From: Streptomyces sp. NBC_01754
GTDB taxonomy: Bacteria; Actinomycetota; Actinomycetes; Streptomycetales; Streptomycetaceae
Direction of reading: 5' to 3'
Length of the DNA: 64,000 bases
Assembly: GCF_035918015.1 (NCBI RefSeq)
Contig: NZ_CP109132.1
Span: 5,332,001 to 5,396,000, forward strand
The notes beneath the pieces are model-generated. The model was not told the DNA's origin and did no database searches. It was given only the letters and a program-made list of their open reading frames with translations. Of the stretch, positions 1-9,594 are shown piece after piece. The position numbers and the translations under genes are program-made. The stretch's first letter is position 1; every line of letters starts with the position of its first letter.

Positions 1-744
1 CCCCAGCAGTTCCCGTCCCGCGTCGTTGACCAGCGCGATCCGCCGCCGGCCGTCCAGCATCAGCAGCCCCTCCCGCACCGCGTGCAGGGTGGCCTCGTGG
101 TAGTCGTGCATCCGGCTCAGCTCCCGGGCGTTCATCCCGTGTGTGTGCCGGCGCAGCCTGGCGTTGATCACATACGTACCGAGCGCGCCCACTGCCAGGG
201 CCGCGCCCGCCGCCAGGCCCAGGGCACCGAGCTGCTCCCGCACCTGCGTGGACACCCGCTCCACGGTGATGCCCGCGCTCACCAGGCCGACCACCCTCTC
301 CCCGTCACGGACCGGTGTGACCACCCGTATCGAGGGCCCCAGCGTGCCGGTGTACGTCTCCTCGAACGTCTCGCCGAGCAGCGCCCGGTCGGTGTGCCCG
401 ATGAAGGACCGGCCGATCTCGGCGGGGTTCGGGTGGGTCCAGCGCACCCCGTCCGGGGCCATGATCGTGACGAAGGCGATCCCGGTCTCGGCGCGCACCC
501 GCTCCGCGTACGGCTGGAGTACGGCGGACGGGTCCGGGGTACGGATGGCCTCCCGCACCGACGGGGATTCGGCCATCGCGAGTGCGGCGGCCCGTACCTG
601 CCGTGCCGCGGTCTGTTCGGCCTGCGCCCTGCCCGACACATAGGCGAAGACGGCGCACCCGGCCACCACCGCGGCCACCAGCAGGGCCTGCATCACGAAG
701 AGCTGGCCCGCCAGACTGCGGGGGAGGACACGGGGCGGACGCAT
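1..744 (-). CDS. CitA/DcuS-type sensor histidine kinase, N-terminal part (runs off the window)
   Basis: Membrane sensor kinase, probably for C4-dicarboxylates or citrate. The visible 248 codons give a first membrane helix (about residues 13-33), an extracytoplasmic sensor domain of roughly 140 residues, a second helix (about 175-198) and the start of a cytoplasmic PAS-like region. The H-box and ATPase domain lie outside the window. The ATG start at 744 follows directly on a run of basic residues (RPPRVLPR). It is transcribed divergently from the dicarboxylate symporter gene across 160 bp, the usual arrangement of a DctA transporter and its sensor, so control of dctA is inferred. The response regulator would be expected downstream, outside the window. 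Confidence 0.8.
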   Translation of the reverse strand, partial: MRPPRVLPRSLAGQLFVMQALLVAAVVAGCAVFAYVSGRAQAEQTAARQVRAAALAMAESPSVREAIRTPDPSAVLQPYAERVRAETGIAFVTIMAPDGVRWTHPNPAEIGRSFIGHTDRALLGETFEETYTGTLGPSIRVVTPVRDGERVVGLVSAGITVERVSTQVREQLGALGLAAGAALAVGALGTYVINARLRRHTHGMNARELSRMHDYHEATLHAVREGLLMLDGRRRIALVNDAGRELLG

Positions 745-904
745 GGCCCCAGTCTGCCTGGCGGGCGACCCCGGCCCCAAGGTGGCTCGAATGCGTCTGT
801 GAACGATATGAACGCAAGGGTGACGGCCGTCACGTCCGAGGTGAATAGTCGCCGGGACCCCCAGGGACGGGGGAGCGACCCGCAGACCGCCGAGGAGGGC
901 CCCC

Positions 905-2269
905 GTGGCAGAGCAAGCCGCACGACGGGACCGTACGCACTACCTATACCTGGCCGTGATCGCCGCCGTGGCGCTCGGCATCACCGTGGGCTTCGTCGCC
1001 CCGGACCTGGCCGTCGACCTCAAGCCCCTGGGTACCGGCTTCGTCAACCTGATCAAGATGATGATCTCGCCGATCATCTTCTGCACGATCGTGCTGGGCG
1101 TCGGCTCCGTACGTAAGGCCGCCAAGGTCGGCGCGGTCGGCGGGCTCGCCCTCGGCTACTTCCTGGTGATGTCCACGGTCGCCCTGGCCATCGGCCTGGT
1201 GGTCGGCAACCTGCTGGAGCCGGGCTCCACCCTCCACCTCACCGACGCGGCCCGTGCCGCCGGGGAGCAGCAGGCGGCGGGCGCGAGCGAGTCCACCGTG
1301 GACTTCCTGCTCGGCATCATCCCGAACACGATCGTCTCCTCCTTCACCGAGGGCGAGGTCCTCCAGACCCTCCTCGTCGCCCTGCTCGCGGGCTTCGCCC
1401 TCCAGGCCATGGGCTCGGTCGGCGAACCCGTCCTGCGCGGCATCGGCCACATCCAGCGCCTCGTCTTCCGCATCCTCGCGATGATCATGTGGGCGGCGCC
1501 GGTGGGCGCGTTCGGCGCGATGGCGGCGGTGGTCGGGGAGACCGGGGCGGACGCGCTGAAGTCCCTGGCGATCATCATGATCGGCTTCTACGTCACCTGT
1601 GCGCTCTTCGTCTTCCTGGTCCTGGGCGCGATCCTGCGCCTGGTGGCCGGGATCAACATCGTGTCCCTGCTGAAGTACCTGGGCCGCGAGTTCCTGCTGA
1701 TCCTCTCCACCTCCTCCTCGGAGTCGGCCCTGCCGCGCCTCATCGCGAAGATGGAGCACATGGGCGTCAGCAAGCCCGTCGTCGGCATCACCGTGCCGAC
1801 CGGCTACTCCTTCAACCTCGACGGCACCGCGATCTACCTCACGATGGCCTCGCTCTTCATCGCCAACGCGACGGGCGACCCGCTGAGCATCGGCGAGCAG
1901 GTCTCGCTGCTGGTCTTCATGGTGATCGCGTCGAAGGGCGCGGCGGGCGTCACCGGCGCCGGCCTCGCCACCCTCGCGGGCGGCCTCCAGTCCCACCGGC
2001 CCGAACTGGTCGACGGCGTCGGCCTGATCGTCGGCATCGACCGCTTCATGAGCGAGGCCCGCGCCCTGACCAACTTCGCGGGCAACGCGGTGGCCACGGT
2101 GCTGGTCGGCACCTGGACGAAGGAGATCGACCGGGCCCGTGTCGACCAGGTCCTCTCCGGGGCGCTGCCGTTCGACGAGAAGACGATGACGGACGAGGCC
2201 CCGGCCGAACCGCACGTCCCGGAGCCCAGGGGCGGCGGCGAGGAGAAGCCGCTGCCGGCGAAGGTGTAA
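905..2269 (+). CDS. dctA: C4-dicarboxylate:cation symporter DctA
   Basis: A 454-residue secondary transporter of the dicarboxylate/amino acid:cation symporter family, predicted to import succinate, fumarate or malate across the cytoplasmic membrane. It shows many hydrophobic helices, the serine-rich re-entrant loop motif (STSSSESALPRL, about residue 264 on) and the later GYSFNLDGTAIYLT motif that forms the substrate and cation site. Length is normal for the family. The GTG start at 905 is preceded by a GAGGAGGG ribosome site. Divergence from a CitA/DcuS-like sensor supports dicarboxylates rather than glutamate as substrate. A strong hairpin follows the stop codon. Confidence 0.9.
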   Translation: MAEQAARRDRTHYLYLAVIAAVALGITVGFVAPDLAVDLKPLGTGFVNLIKMMISPIIFCTIVLGVGSVRKAAKVGAVGGLALGYFLVMSTVALAIGLVVGNLLEPGSTLHLTDAARAAGEQQAAGASESTVDFLLGIIPNTIVSSFTEGEVLQTLLVALLAGFALQAMGSVGEPVLRGIGHIQRLVFRILAMIMWAAPVGAFGAMAAVVGETGADALKSLAIIMIGFYVTCALFVFLVLGAILRLVAGINIVSLLKYLGREFLLILSTSSSESALPRLIAKMEHMGVSKPVVGITVPTGYSFNLDGTAIYLTMASLFIANATGDPLSIGEQVSLLVFMVIASKGAAGVTGAGLATLAGGLQSHRPELVDGVGLIVGIDRFMSEARALTNFAGNAVATVLVGTWTKEIDRARVDQVLSGALPFDEKTMTDEAPAEPHVPEPRGGGEEKPLPAKV

Positions 2270-2282
2270 GGGCGCGCGGGTG

Positions 2283-2319
2283 GGTGCGGCCGGTACGGGA
2301 TCCCCGTACCGGCCGCACC
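2283..2319. terminator. Hairpin terminator between dctA and the convergent acyl ligase gene
   Basis: A perfect 17-bp inverted repeat with a 3-base loop lies 14 bases after the dctA stop. It also lies past the end of the leftward gene ending at 2375, so it can serve both strands. There is no U tract, as is common in Streptomyces. Confidence 0.75.
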
Positions 2320-2374
2320 GCCGTGGACGACCGCGCCCGTCCGCGTACGGCCGCACCGCCGTGAACCGGCGGGC

Positions 2375-4048
2375 TCAGCGGCACTCCGCCGCCGCCCGCT
2401 CGGACAGGGTGCGGCGGCAGACCTTGCCCGTGGGACCCAGCGGCATGGCCGCCACACGCAGGAGACGTTCGGGCAGCTTGCGTCTTTCCAGGCCCCGGCC
2501 CACCAGGAAACCGTCGAGGTCCGGCAGCGAGGGGGCCGGGACGCCGGGCACCGGCCGGACGCAGGCGCAGAGGCGCTCGCCGAGATCCGGGTCGGGCACC
2601 GGGACGCAGACGGCCTCCGCGACCGCCGGATGGTGGGCGAGTTCGCGCTCGACCTCGGCCGGGCTGATGTTGAGACCGCCCCGGATCACCACGTCCTTCA
2701 GCCGGCCCAGCACGAACAGCCGCCCGTCCGGGCCGAGCCGTCCGAGGTCACCGGTGCGCACCCAGCCGTCGGCGGTGCGGTAGCGCGCGTCCAGCGCCGG
2801 TTCCGCGACGTAGCACAAGGGGGTCATCGGCCCCTTGGCCTGGATCTCCCCCGCGCCGCCGGGCGGTACGGGGCGGTCGCCGGGGCCGGTGATCCGGACG
2901 CGGGTGACGGCCGGGTCCGGCACTCCGGCGTACGCCTCGTCCGCACCCGGTGACCAGACCGTGTGGCAGTTGACGCCGTCCGAGGAGCCGTACACCGTCA
3001 GCACCGGCCGCCCGAAACGGCGCACGCAGGCCAGGGCCGTCGCGTGGGGGAGCGCCGCACCGCTGGACACGAACGCCCGCAGCCCCGGGAAGTCCTCGCC
3101 GGGCGCGACCGGGGTCTCCGCGAGCCACCGCAGCATCGTCGGCACCCCGAAGACGTGCGTGGGCCGGTGGACGCCGAGCGCCCGCAGTGTCCCGCGGACC
3201 GAGAACGACGGCGGCACGACGAGTGTGCCGCCCAGCGCCGCCACGGTCACGACGCCGCAGGACCCGAAGGAGGAGGCCAGTGGGGCGAGGACGAGATGGC
3301 GGCGCGGCTCCCCGGTCGGGGCGAGGGCCCTCAGATACGCCGCCCGGCCCCCGCCCATCGCCTGGTGCGCGTAGGCGACCATCTTGGGCGCCGACTCGGT
3401 GCCCGAAGAGACGAGGACACGGGCGGGCGCGGCCGGATCCACCGGCACGGGGCGCCAGGGGCGCGTGGCCGCACCACCGAGCCAGCGGGTGCCCGGCAGA
3501 CCGCGCAGCGGACTGAACACCACCTCCACCGACGGCAGCCGCCCGACCACCGCCACATCGTCCGGGTCGGCGAACACGGCCGCACGCGCGTGGGAGGCGC
3601 CCAGCAGCGCGAGGGTGTCCCGGCTGCCGCCGCCCGGCGGGTAGGGCAGGGCGACCGCGCCGATCGCGTACACCGCGAGCTCCGCGGCGACGGCGTCCCG
3701 GCCCCCGGGCAGGCGCAGCGCCACCACGTCCCCCACGCCGATCCCCGCTTGGCCGAACAGGGCCGCGATACGGCGGACTTCGGCGTCCAGGGCGGCGAAG
3801 GTGAGGCCGCCGCCGGCCGGTTCGCCGGTCTCCACGACGGCCTGGCGGCCGGGACGGCGCCGTACGTGGGCACGGAAGAGGGAGTAGAGGTCGCGGTCGG
3901 GGCACAGACCCCGGTCGGTCCAGGCGCGGCGGTCCGCCCGGGGCACCCGGTCGGGGAAGGGCACCCCGCCGCGGGAGGTCCAGGGCGCCCTCGCAGCCGG
4001 TACTCCGGTCCCCGGCACCCGCGCCCCGGTCCCCGGCACCCCCGTCAC
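2375..4048 (-). CDS. AMP-dependent acyl-CoA synthetase/acyl ligase (last gene of leftward biosynthetic string)
   Basis: A 557-residue ANL-superfamily enzyme that should adenylate a carboxylic acid and pass it to CoA or a carrier. It carries the P-loop-like motif SSGTESAPK (214-222), a YGSSD motif, the hinge motif RTGDLGRLGPDGR, a GRLKDVVIRGGLNISPAEVE segment and the C-terminal catalytic lysine in GPTGKVCRR. The GTG start at 4048 overlaps the stop of the upstream CaiB gene as GTGA, which fixes the start and shows coupling. The substrate cannot be read from sequence. Neighbouring CoA-transferase and second ligase suggest handling of acyl-CoA intermediates. Confidence 0.85.
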   Translation of the reverse strand: MTGVPGTGARVPGTGVPAARAPWTSRGGVPFPDRVPRADRRAWTDRGLCPDRDLYSLFRAHVRRRPGRQAVVETGEPAGGGLTFAALDAEVRRIAALFGQAGIGVGDVVALRLPGGRDAVAAELAVYAIGAVALPYPPGGGSRDTLALLGASHARAAVFADPDDVAVVGRLPSVEVVFSPLRGLPGTRWLGGAATRPWRPVPVDPAAPARVLVSSGTESAPKMVAYAHQAMGGGRAAYLRALAPTGEPRRHLVLAPLASSFGSCGVVTVAALGGTLVVPPSFSVRGTLRALGVHRPTHVFGVPTMLRWLAETPVAPGEDFPGLRAFVSSGAALPHATALACVRRFGRPVLTVYGSSDGVNCHTVWSPGADEAYAGVPDPAVTRVRITGPGDRPVPPGGAGEIQAKGPMTPLCYVAEPALDARYRTADGWVRTGDLGRLGPDGRLFVLGRLKDVVIRGGLNISPAEVERELAHHPAVAEAVCVPVPDPDLGERLCACVRPVPGVPAPSLPDLDGFLVGRGLERRKLPERLLRVAAMPLGPTGKVCRRTLSERAAAECR

Positions 4049-5784
4049 GCGAACGTCCAGGGGCTGCGGACCGTGGCGTGCCCGCCCGGCGGGGCGGGGT
4101 CCACGGCACCCAGGAAACGGGGGTCGCGGGGGAGGGCGCCGAGATCGGTGCAGACCTCGGTGGCCGACGCACCGGCGAGGTCCAGCAGTTCCAGCCACCG
4201 GCCGGTGGGGCGGCGGCCGAAGCGCGCGGCCACGGCGCGCGGACCGGCCGCACCGGGGCCGGTGAGGCGGGCGAGCAGGGGAAGGTCGGTCCGGGTCCGC
4301 TCGCCCAGGTACAGACAGCCGTCGGCCGTGCGCACCGGCAGCTCCAGCGGCGACGGGGCCCGGCGCCGCACGGGAGGGCGGGGCACCAGTCCGGCGGCCG
4401 ACAGCAGCGAGGACGCGGCGCGCACCCCGTGTCCCCGGTGGGCGCGCGACAGCAGTCCCGCCACCACCGCGTGGGCGCAGAGCAGGCCGCCCAGGACGTC
4501 GGTGAGCGTCATGAGCGAGGGCGCGGGCACCTCCCCGGCCGGACGCAGGGCGGCGGCGAGACCACTGCGCGCCTGGGCGAGGTAATCGGTGCCGATCGGG
4601 GTGAGCCCGGGAGGGTACGCGTCACCGAAGCCGGAGGCGCCGGCGTGCACCAGCCCCGGCCGGATCCGCCACAGGTCCTCCGCGTCGAGCCCCAGGCGCG
4701 AGGCGCGGCCGGGGGCCCAGTTGTGTACGAACACGTCGGCGCCCGCGACGAGTTCGCGGACCGTGTCCCTGCCGGCGGCGGTCCGCAGGTCGGCCTCGAC
4801 GACCCGTTTCCCGGCGTTGAGCGCCGAGTGGCGTGCGGAGCCGCCACGGGCCAGCGGAGGCAGCCCGCGCATCGGATCGCCGCCCGGCGGTTCGACGCGG
4901 ACCACCTCGGCGCCCAGCAGCCGCAGGACATGGCCGGCGAGGGGGCCCTGTACCCGGCTGGTGGACTCCACGACCCGTACACCCGCCAACGGCAGGGCAC
5001 CACCGGGTGTACCGGCCGCGGGCACCGGCGCGTACAGCGGTCCCGCCGTCAGGCGCACCGGCTCGGCGGCCGCCGCGAAGGCCGGATCGTCCGGCAGCGC
5101 GACGAGGCTGACACCCTCGGCAGCGGCGGCGGCGCCCAGGGCGGCGAGCGGCGTGCTGCGGACCGCCGCCCGCAGCTCCCCGGGCAGCGGGCACACGGCG
5201 GTGGCGAACCGCTGCCGGAAGGGCTCCCAGCCGCGCCCCGCCGTCCGTGCGGGGACGCCGAGCCGGTGCCAGAACCCCCGCCACGCCTCGGGGTCGAGTG
5301 TCTCGATCTCGAAGGCGGTGCCCTCGGCCGAGACGAGCGTCGCACCACCCGGAGCGGTCGGTTCCGTCGGGCCGGAGTCGTCCACCGGGGCCGTGGCGGC
5401 GGCGAGGTACTGGGAGAGGGCGAGCAGGGCCCCCTGCGCGGCCGAGGTCCGCACCTCGTCCAGGCCGAGTCCCCGGTGCCGGGCGAGCAGGACCGCGCAG
5501 ACGCCCTGTGCGGCGAGCACCCCGGCGGCGGTCGCGGCGTAGTCCACACCGAGCGGGAGCGGCCGGCCGGCCGCTCGTCCGTGGACGTGCATGATCCCGC
5601 AGGCCGCCTGGACCGCGTCCTCGCCGGTGAGGGGCGCCGACACGGGCCCGGCCCAGTCCGCGGTCAGGCGTACCGCCCGCACGGCCCCGGGCGGTACGAC
5701 CCCGTCGGTCGCCGACCTCAGCAGACGGGCCGTCACCTCGGCCGTGGTGGCCGGGGTGACGAGGGTGGGGGTGGCGGTGCTCAC
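4045..5784 (-). CDS. Oversized CaiB/BaiF family (class III) CoA-transferase
   Basis: A 579-residue member of the CaiB/BaiF family, which moves CoA between carboxylates. A complete family N-terminal fold begins only near residue 265 (LPLAGVRVVE, then LGAEVVRVEPPGGDP) and includes VFVHNWAPG and a GTDYLAQARSG segment, where Asp400 is the likely catalytic residue. Before it are about 260 extra residues, in which a stretch near 60-130 itself resembles the alanine-rich CaiB helical region. Typical members are about 400 residues, so this looks like a one-and-a-half-domain protein. GTGA overlaps join it to the methyltransferase upstream and the ligase downstream. Confidence 0.8.
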   Translation of the reverse strand: MSTATPTLVTPATTAEVTARLLRSATDGVVPPGAVRAVRLTADWAGPVSAPLTGEDAVQAACGIMHVHGRAAGRPLPLGVDYAATAAGVLAAQGVCAVLLARHRGLGLDEVRTSAAQGALLALSQYLAAATAPVDDSGPTEPTAPGGATLVSAEGTAFEIETLDPEAWRGFWHRLGVPARTAGRGWEPFRQRFATAVCPLPGELRAAVRSTPLAALGAAAAAEGVSLVALPDDPAFAAAAEPVRLTAGPLYAPVPAAGTPGGALPLAGVRVVESTSRVQGPLAGHVLRLLGAEVVRVEPPGGDPMRGLPPLARGGSARHSALNAGKRVVEADLRTAAGRDTVRELVAGADVFVHNWAPGRASRLGLDAEDLWRIRPGLVHAGASGFGDAYPPGLTPIGTDYLAQARSGLAAALRPAGEVPAPSLMTLTDVLGGLLCAHAVVAGLLSRAHRGHGVRAASSLLSAAGLVPRPPVRRRAPSPLELPVRTADGCLYLGERTRTDLPLLARLTGPGAAGPRAVAARFGRRPTGRWLELLDLAGASATEVCTDLGALPRDPRFLGAVDPAPPGGHATVRSPWTFA

Positions 5785-6602
5785 CGCTCCACCCGCCCCG
5801 GCCGTCGGCCCTGCGTCGAGTACAGGACGCTGCTGGTCGCGCGGAAGTCCGGGTTGCGCATGAGCTCCCCCACCCGGTCCAGCTGACGAGGCGTCAATCC
5901 CTGGGCGAGGAGCCGTTCGCGGAGGTGCTGGACGTGGTGGAGTTGGAGCTGGAGATTCGGTGAACCCGCGTGACGCACGTCGACGTACGGGCGCACGTCG
6001 ATGTCGGCCAGCCCGGCGGACCGCAGCTCGGCGGGCACCCGCCTGCCCCAGTGCGGATCGCCGCCCCCGGCGCGCATCGCGGCGGACTTGGCCTCCAGGA
6101 AGGCGGTGTAGAGCTGTTCGGCCTCCGGTCCGGGGGCGAGGAGCGGAGGCTCGTAGGAGGTGTCGAACTCGTCGATCTGGAGCACCCCGCCGGGCCGCAG
6201 CGCGCGGACCAGCTTGCCGAGCACGGCACGCCGCTCGGGCAGGTGCTGGAGGACGAGCCGGGCCACGACGAGGTCGTAGCGGTTGTGCGGGAGGGGGTCG
6301 CGTACGAGGTCGTGGGCGCGCACCTCCAGGTTCGGGGCGGGGGAGATGTGGCGGGGATCCACATCGGTGGCGAGGACCGAGCCACCCGGGCCGACGCGTC
6401 CGGCGAGCCAGCGGGCGACGCTGCCGCCGCCCGCGCCGACCTCCAGGCACTGCCAGCCGGGACCGACCCCGGTGGCGGCGAGCCGGGGCAGGGTCACGGG
6501 GTCGTAGGCCGCGGCGAGACAGCGGTGCTGTTCCGTGCTGTGTTCGGTGGCGTTGTCGAAGACGTAACCCGGGGCGGGCGGTGTGGCCGTCGGCTGCGGC
6601 AC
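5781..6602 (-). CDS. Class I SAM-dependent methyltransferase
   Basis: A 273-residue Rossmann-fold methyltransferase. The SAM-binding glycine motif is LEVGAGGGSVARWL, followed by an acidic post-motif (LATDVDPRHI) and DLVVARLVLQHLPE, which resembles motif IV of small-molecule methyltransferases. The GTG start at 6602 has a GAAGGA site 8 bases upstream. It lies 41 bp after the ligase gene and overlaps the CaiB gene by four bases. It probably tailors the pathway product on O, N or C. The target atom is not predictable. Confidence 0.8.
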   Translation of the reverse strand: MPQPTATPPAPGYVFDNATEHSTEQHRCLAAAYDPVTLPRLAATGVGPGWQCLEVGAGGGSVARWLAGRVGPGGSVLATDVDPRHISPAPNLEVRAHDLVRDPLPHNRYDLVVARLVLQHLPERRAVLGKLVRALRPGGVLQIDEFDTSYEPPLLAPGPEAEQLYTAFLEAKSAAMRAGGGDPHWGRRVPAELRSAGLADIDVRPYVDVRHAGSPNLQLQLHHVQHLRERLLAQGLTPRQLDRVGELMRNPDFRATSSVLYSTQGRRPGRVER

Positions 6603-6643
6603 GGTGGAGTCCTTCGGTGGGAGAGGGGAGAGGAGAGGGGCTG

Positions 6644-8233
6644 TCAGGTCCAGCGGCCGGTGCCGCAGGTGCCGGCGTCCCCGGTGAGCTGCTCCAGCAG
6701 GGCGGAGCGGCGCACCTTGCCGGTACCCGTGCGCGGCACCTCGTCCCAGGTGAGCACGGCCGGCCCGGCCAGCGGGAGGCCCGCGGCGGCGGTGCGCCAG
6801 CGCACCGGGTCGAGCTCCCCGTCGGGGGTGACGACGACGGGGAGCGGGTCCTTGCCGTCCGGGCGGCCGAGCACCACGCACTCCAGGGCCTCGGGGAGCC
6901 CTTCCTCCAGCAGGTCCTCGGTCTCCAGGCAGCTGAGCCGGCCGGGACTGTCGACCTCGCGGTCCAGCAGGCGGACGCTGCCGTCGCGGCGCAGCACCCC
7001 GAGGTCACCGGTGTTCCACCACCCGTCGTGGTGCTTGTCGGCCCAGCGGTCCTCCTCGCCGACGTAACCGAGCGCGAGGGCGGCGGTCCTGGCCTGGAGC
7101 AGACCGGCCCGGCCGCGCGGCACCGGCAGCCGGGTACGGGGATCGACCACCCGCAGCCGGGTCTTGAGCGGGATGGGCCGTCCCAGGTCACGGGCGGTGG
7201 AGGCGGTACGGCCGTCACCGGCGGCCGTACGCGTGTGGAAGCGGAAGGTGAGGGGGCCGGTCTCGGTCTGGCCCCAGCCCTGCATCCACACCGGACGCGG
7301 ACGCGCGCTGGCGTGCAGATAGGCGCGCAGCGTGGGCGGGTGCACGGCGTCGTACGTGCTGATGTAGAGGCGGACCCGGCCGAAGGGGTTGTCGAGCCGG
7401 CGGGTGAGGCCCTGGAGGCGGACGTAGACGCTCGGCAGGGCCTCGACGATGGTGGGCCGGTGGGCACGCAGCAGCGGGTCCGCCCGGTCGGGGTCGGTGC
7501 GGGAGAGCATGACCACGGCCTTCGGCGCGCGCGAGAAGGCCACCGCCGTCCAGCAGAAGGTGCGCCCGTGGGCGTAGGAACCGGCGTGCAGCAGGGTGTC
7601 GTCGCGGCGGACGCCGATACCGGGGTACGGGACCGCCTCGAAGCGGGCCAGTTTGCGGATGATCGTGCGGGTGGAGTGCACGACGAGTTTGGGTACGCCG
7701 GTGGTGCCGGAGGTGTGGTTGACGACGAGGGGCTCGTCGTCGTGGCGCCGGTGGTGCACCGGGGTGCCGGGCTCGACGGTGGCGAGCGGTACGGCGCCGG
7801 GGGCGGCCGCACCGACGGTGAGGCAGGTCCGGGCGAGGGCGGCCAGGTCGATGCCGGCGGCCCGGCCGCGTTCCAGCACGGCGGCGGAGGTGACGAGCAC
7901 CGCGGGCCGGAGCCGGGCGAGGAGGGCGGCGAGGACCGGGGGGTCGAGCGCCCCGGAGAGCTGGGCGGGTACGGCCCCGGCGCGGACGGCGGCGCAGGCG
8001 AGGAGGTCGTAGTCCCAGTGGTTCTCCTTGACGACGGCGACGCGGTCGCCGCGGCCCGCCCCCGCCCCCGCGAGCCGGGCGGCGGTGGTGGCCACCAGCC
8101 GGGCCAGCCCGGGGACGGTCCAGTGGGTGCCGCCCTCGGGTGCGAGGTCGAAGGGCCGGTCGAGGTGGACGGCGGTGGTGTGGTTCCGGGCCGCGGCCTC
8201 GTCGAAGAGCGCCCCCATGTCGTACGGCTTCAC
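6644..8233 (-). CDS. AMP-dependent acyl/aryl ligase
   Basis: A 529-residue ANL enzyme, a second carboxylate-activating ligase in the same string. The ATP loop [10 protein letters not shown] is at 173-182, with [22 protein letters not shown] and the terminal TGTGKVRRS lysine motif. The usual GRxKD hinge region is degenerate ([11 protein letters not shown]). That can mean relaxed thioesterification or transfer to something other than CoA; this is inference. The GTG start at 8233 overlaps the upstream FAD-enzyme stop as GTGA. Sitting next to UbiA, it could activate an aromatic acid, but no binding-pocket code was applied. Confidence 0.82.
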   Translation of the reverse strand: MKPYDMGALFDEAAARNHTTAVHLDRPFDLAPEGGTHWTVPGLARLVATTAARLAGAGAGRGDRVAVVKENHWDYDLLACAAVRAGAVPAQLSGALDPPVLAALLARLRPAVLVTSAAVLERGRAAGIDLAALARTCLTVGAAAPGAVPLATVEPGTPVHHRRHDDEPLVVNHTSGTTGVPKLVVHSTRTIIRKLARFEAVPYPGIGVRRDDTLLHAGSYAHGRTFCWTAVAFSRAPKAVVMLSRTDPDRADPLLRAHRPTIVEALPSVYVRLQGLTRRLDNPFGRVRLYISTYDAVHPPTLRAYLHASARPRPVWMQGWGQTETGPLTFRFHTRTAAGDGRTASTARDLGRPIPLKTRLRVVDPRTRLPVPRGRAGLLQARTAALALGYVGEEDRWADKHHDGWWNTGDLGVLRRDGSVRLLDREVDSPGRLSCLETEDLLEEGLPEALECVVLGRPDGKDPLPVVVTPDGELDPVRWRTAAAGLPLAGPAVLTWDEVPRTGTGKVRRSALLEQLTGDAGTCGTGRWT

Positions 8234-9594
8234 CGGGCCACCGCCGGCGTCCTGGCGGGACGAGGGAGCCGGGCACCGAGCCGGCTGAGGACGCGGGAGG
8301 CGGCGAGGCCACCGGAGCGTACGGCGCCCTCGGACGCGGGGCGCAGCATGACCCAGTCGCCCGCGTACTCGACGGCGCGGGTGGACCGCGCGGCGAACCG
8401 CCCGCGCAGGTGCAGGGCGCGGGGGGTGGCCTCGGGCAGGGCGTGGGGGAAGGCGTGCACGAAGGTACGCGCGGTGGCGGCGGCGAGCCCCGGCACGTAG
8501 CGCTCGGCGGCGGCGAGCAGCCGGCGGGCCGTCTCCTCGGGCGGGCCGTCCAGGAGTCCGGGCACGGTGCGGGGGGCGGCCATGAGGGTCAGCAGCCCCT
8601 TGCCGTGCGGGGCACGGCCGGGGTGTTTGACGTGATCGGCGATGACGGCGGACAGGACGTCCTCCTCGACGGCGGGGGTCAGCAGCAGATAGAGGGGCCG
8701 GCCGCCGGCGGTGGGGGCCAGGGGCCGCTCCAGCAGGCAGCTGACCTTGAGCGCGGCGCTGAAGGTGCAGGCATCCAGGAACGCGCGTTCCTCGGGGGGC
8801 GCCTGGGGCCGCAGGGCCACGGCGACGGGGGCCGGTACGGCCAGGACGGCGGCCCGCGCGGTGACCTCCCCGTCGTCGAGGCGCACCAGCGTGCCGCCCC
8901 GCGTCTCGACGACCTCGTGCACGGTGCGGCCGGTCTCGACGTCCACCGTCCCGGCGAGCCGCCGGGCCAGCAGGTCCATACCGTCGTGGTAGGTGCGCCA
9001 GCCGGACGGCGGACCGACCTCGGCGAGCAGGCTCAGCATCGGGGCGGCGGTGGAGCGGGCGGTGTCCCAGCCGAAGCAGCAGCCCGCGAGCGGCTGGAGC
9101 AGGTAGTCGTGCAGGTCCGGGTGGTAACGCCCGGCGAGGGCACGGACGGTGGCGGCGCCGGCCGGGGTGTCCTCGGGCCGGTCGCCGTCGTAGGAGCCCG
9201 GGTGCCGGGCGATCGGCCCCAGCAGCCGGGCCAGGTCGAGACGGGCGCCGGGACCGAGCCCGCCGCCCGCGAACAGGGAGCCCGGCCCGGCGACCCCCGG
9301 GCGGGCCCGGCCTCCGCGCCACACGGCGACGCCGCCGCCGATCCGGGGCACGTCGGTGCGCGGGACGCCGAGGCGGCCGAGGAGTTCCCAGGTGGCGCGG
9401 TAGCCCCGGGAGGGGACCTGCTCGGCGCCCTGGTCGACGGTCCAGCCGTCGTGGCGGAAGGAACGCATCCGGCCGCCCACCTCGGTGTGGCTTTCGAAGA
9501 CGCGTACGGCCAGCCCGGCGCGGCGCAGTTCGTGGGCGGCGGTGAGACCGGCCGGCCCGGCGCCGACGACGGCGACGTCGAGGTCGTGGCTCAT
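8230..9594 (-). CDS. FAD-dependent oxidoreductase, protoporphyrinogen-oxidase/amine-oxidase fold
   Basis: A 454-residue flavoenzyme. It has an N-terminal dinucleotide-binding motif [19 protein letters not shown] (from about residue 9), an [12 protein letters not shown] arginine motif and a C-terminal FAD-contact region ([20 protein letters not shown]). These mark the HemY/amine oxidase/phytoene desaturase superfamily. It is not obviously heme biosynthesis, because no hem genes are nearby. It probably oxidises or desaturates a pathway intermediate, perhaps the prenylated product. The start ATG at 9594 overlaps the UbiA stop (ATGA). Confidence 0.8.
   Translation of the reverse strand: MSHDLDVAVVGAGPAGLTAAHELRRAGLAVRVFESHTEVGGRMRSFRHDGWTVDQGAEQVPSRGYRATWELLGRLGVPRTDVPRIGGGVAVWRGGRARPGVAGPGSLFAGGGLGPGARLDLARLLGPIARHPGSYDGDRPEDTPAGAATVRALAGRYHPDLHDYLLQPLAGCCFGWDTARSTAAPMLSLLAEVGPPSGWRTYHDGMDLLARRLAGTVDVETGRTVHEVVETRGGTLVRLDDGEVTARAAVLAVPAPVAVALRPQAPPEERAFLDACTFSAALKVSCLLERPLAPTAGGRPLYLLLTPAVEEDVLSAVIADHVKHPGRAPHGKGLLTLMAAPRTVPGLLDGPPEETARRLLAAAERYVPGLAAATARTFVHAFPHALPEATPRALHLRGRFAARSTRAVEYAGDWVMLRPASEGAVRSGGLAASRVLSRLGARLPRPARTPAVAR

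Noticed and set aside
8230..9594. Protoporphyrinogen oxidase of heme synthesis (hemY)
   Set aside because: The fold fits, but there are no heme genes nearby and the gene is embedded in a specialised string, so only a family call is made.
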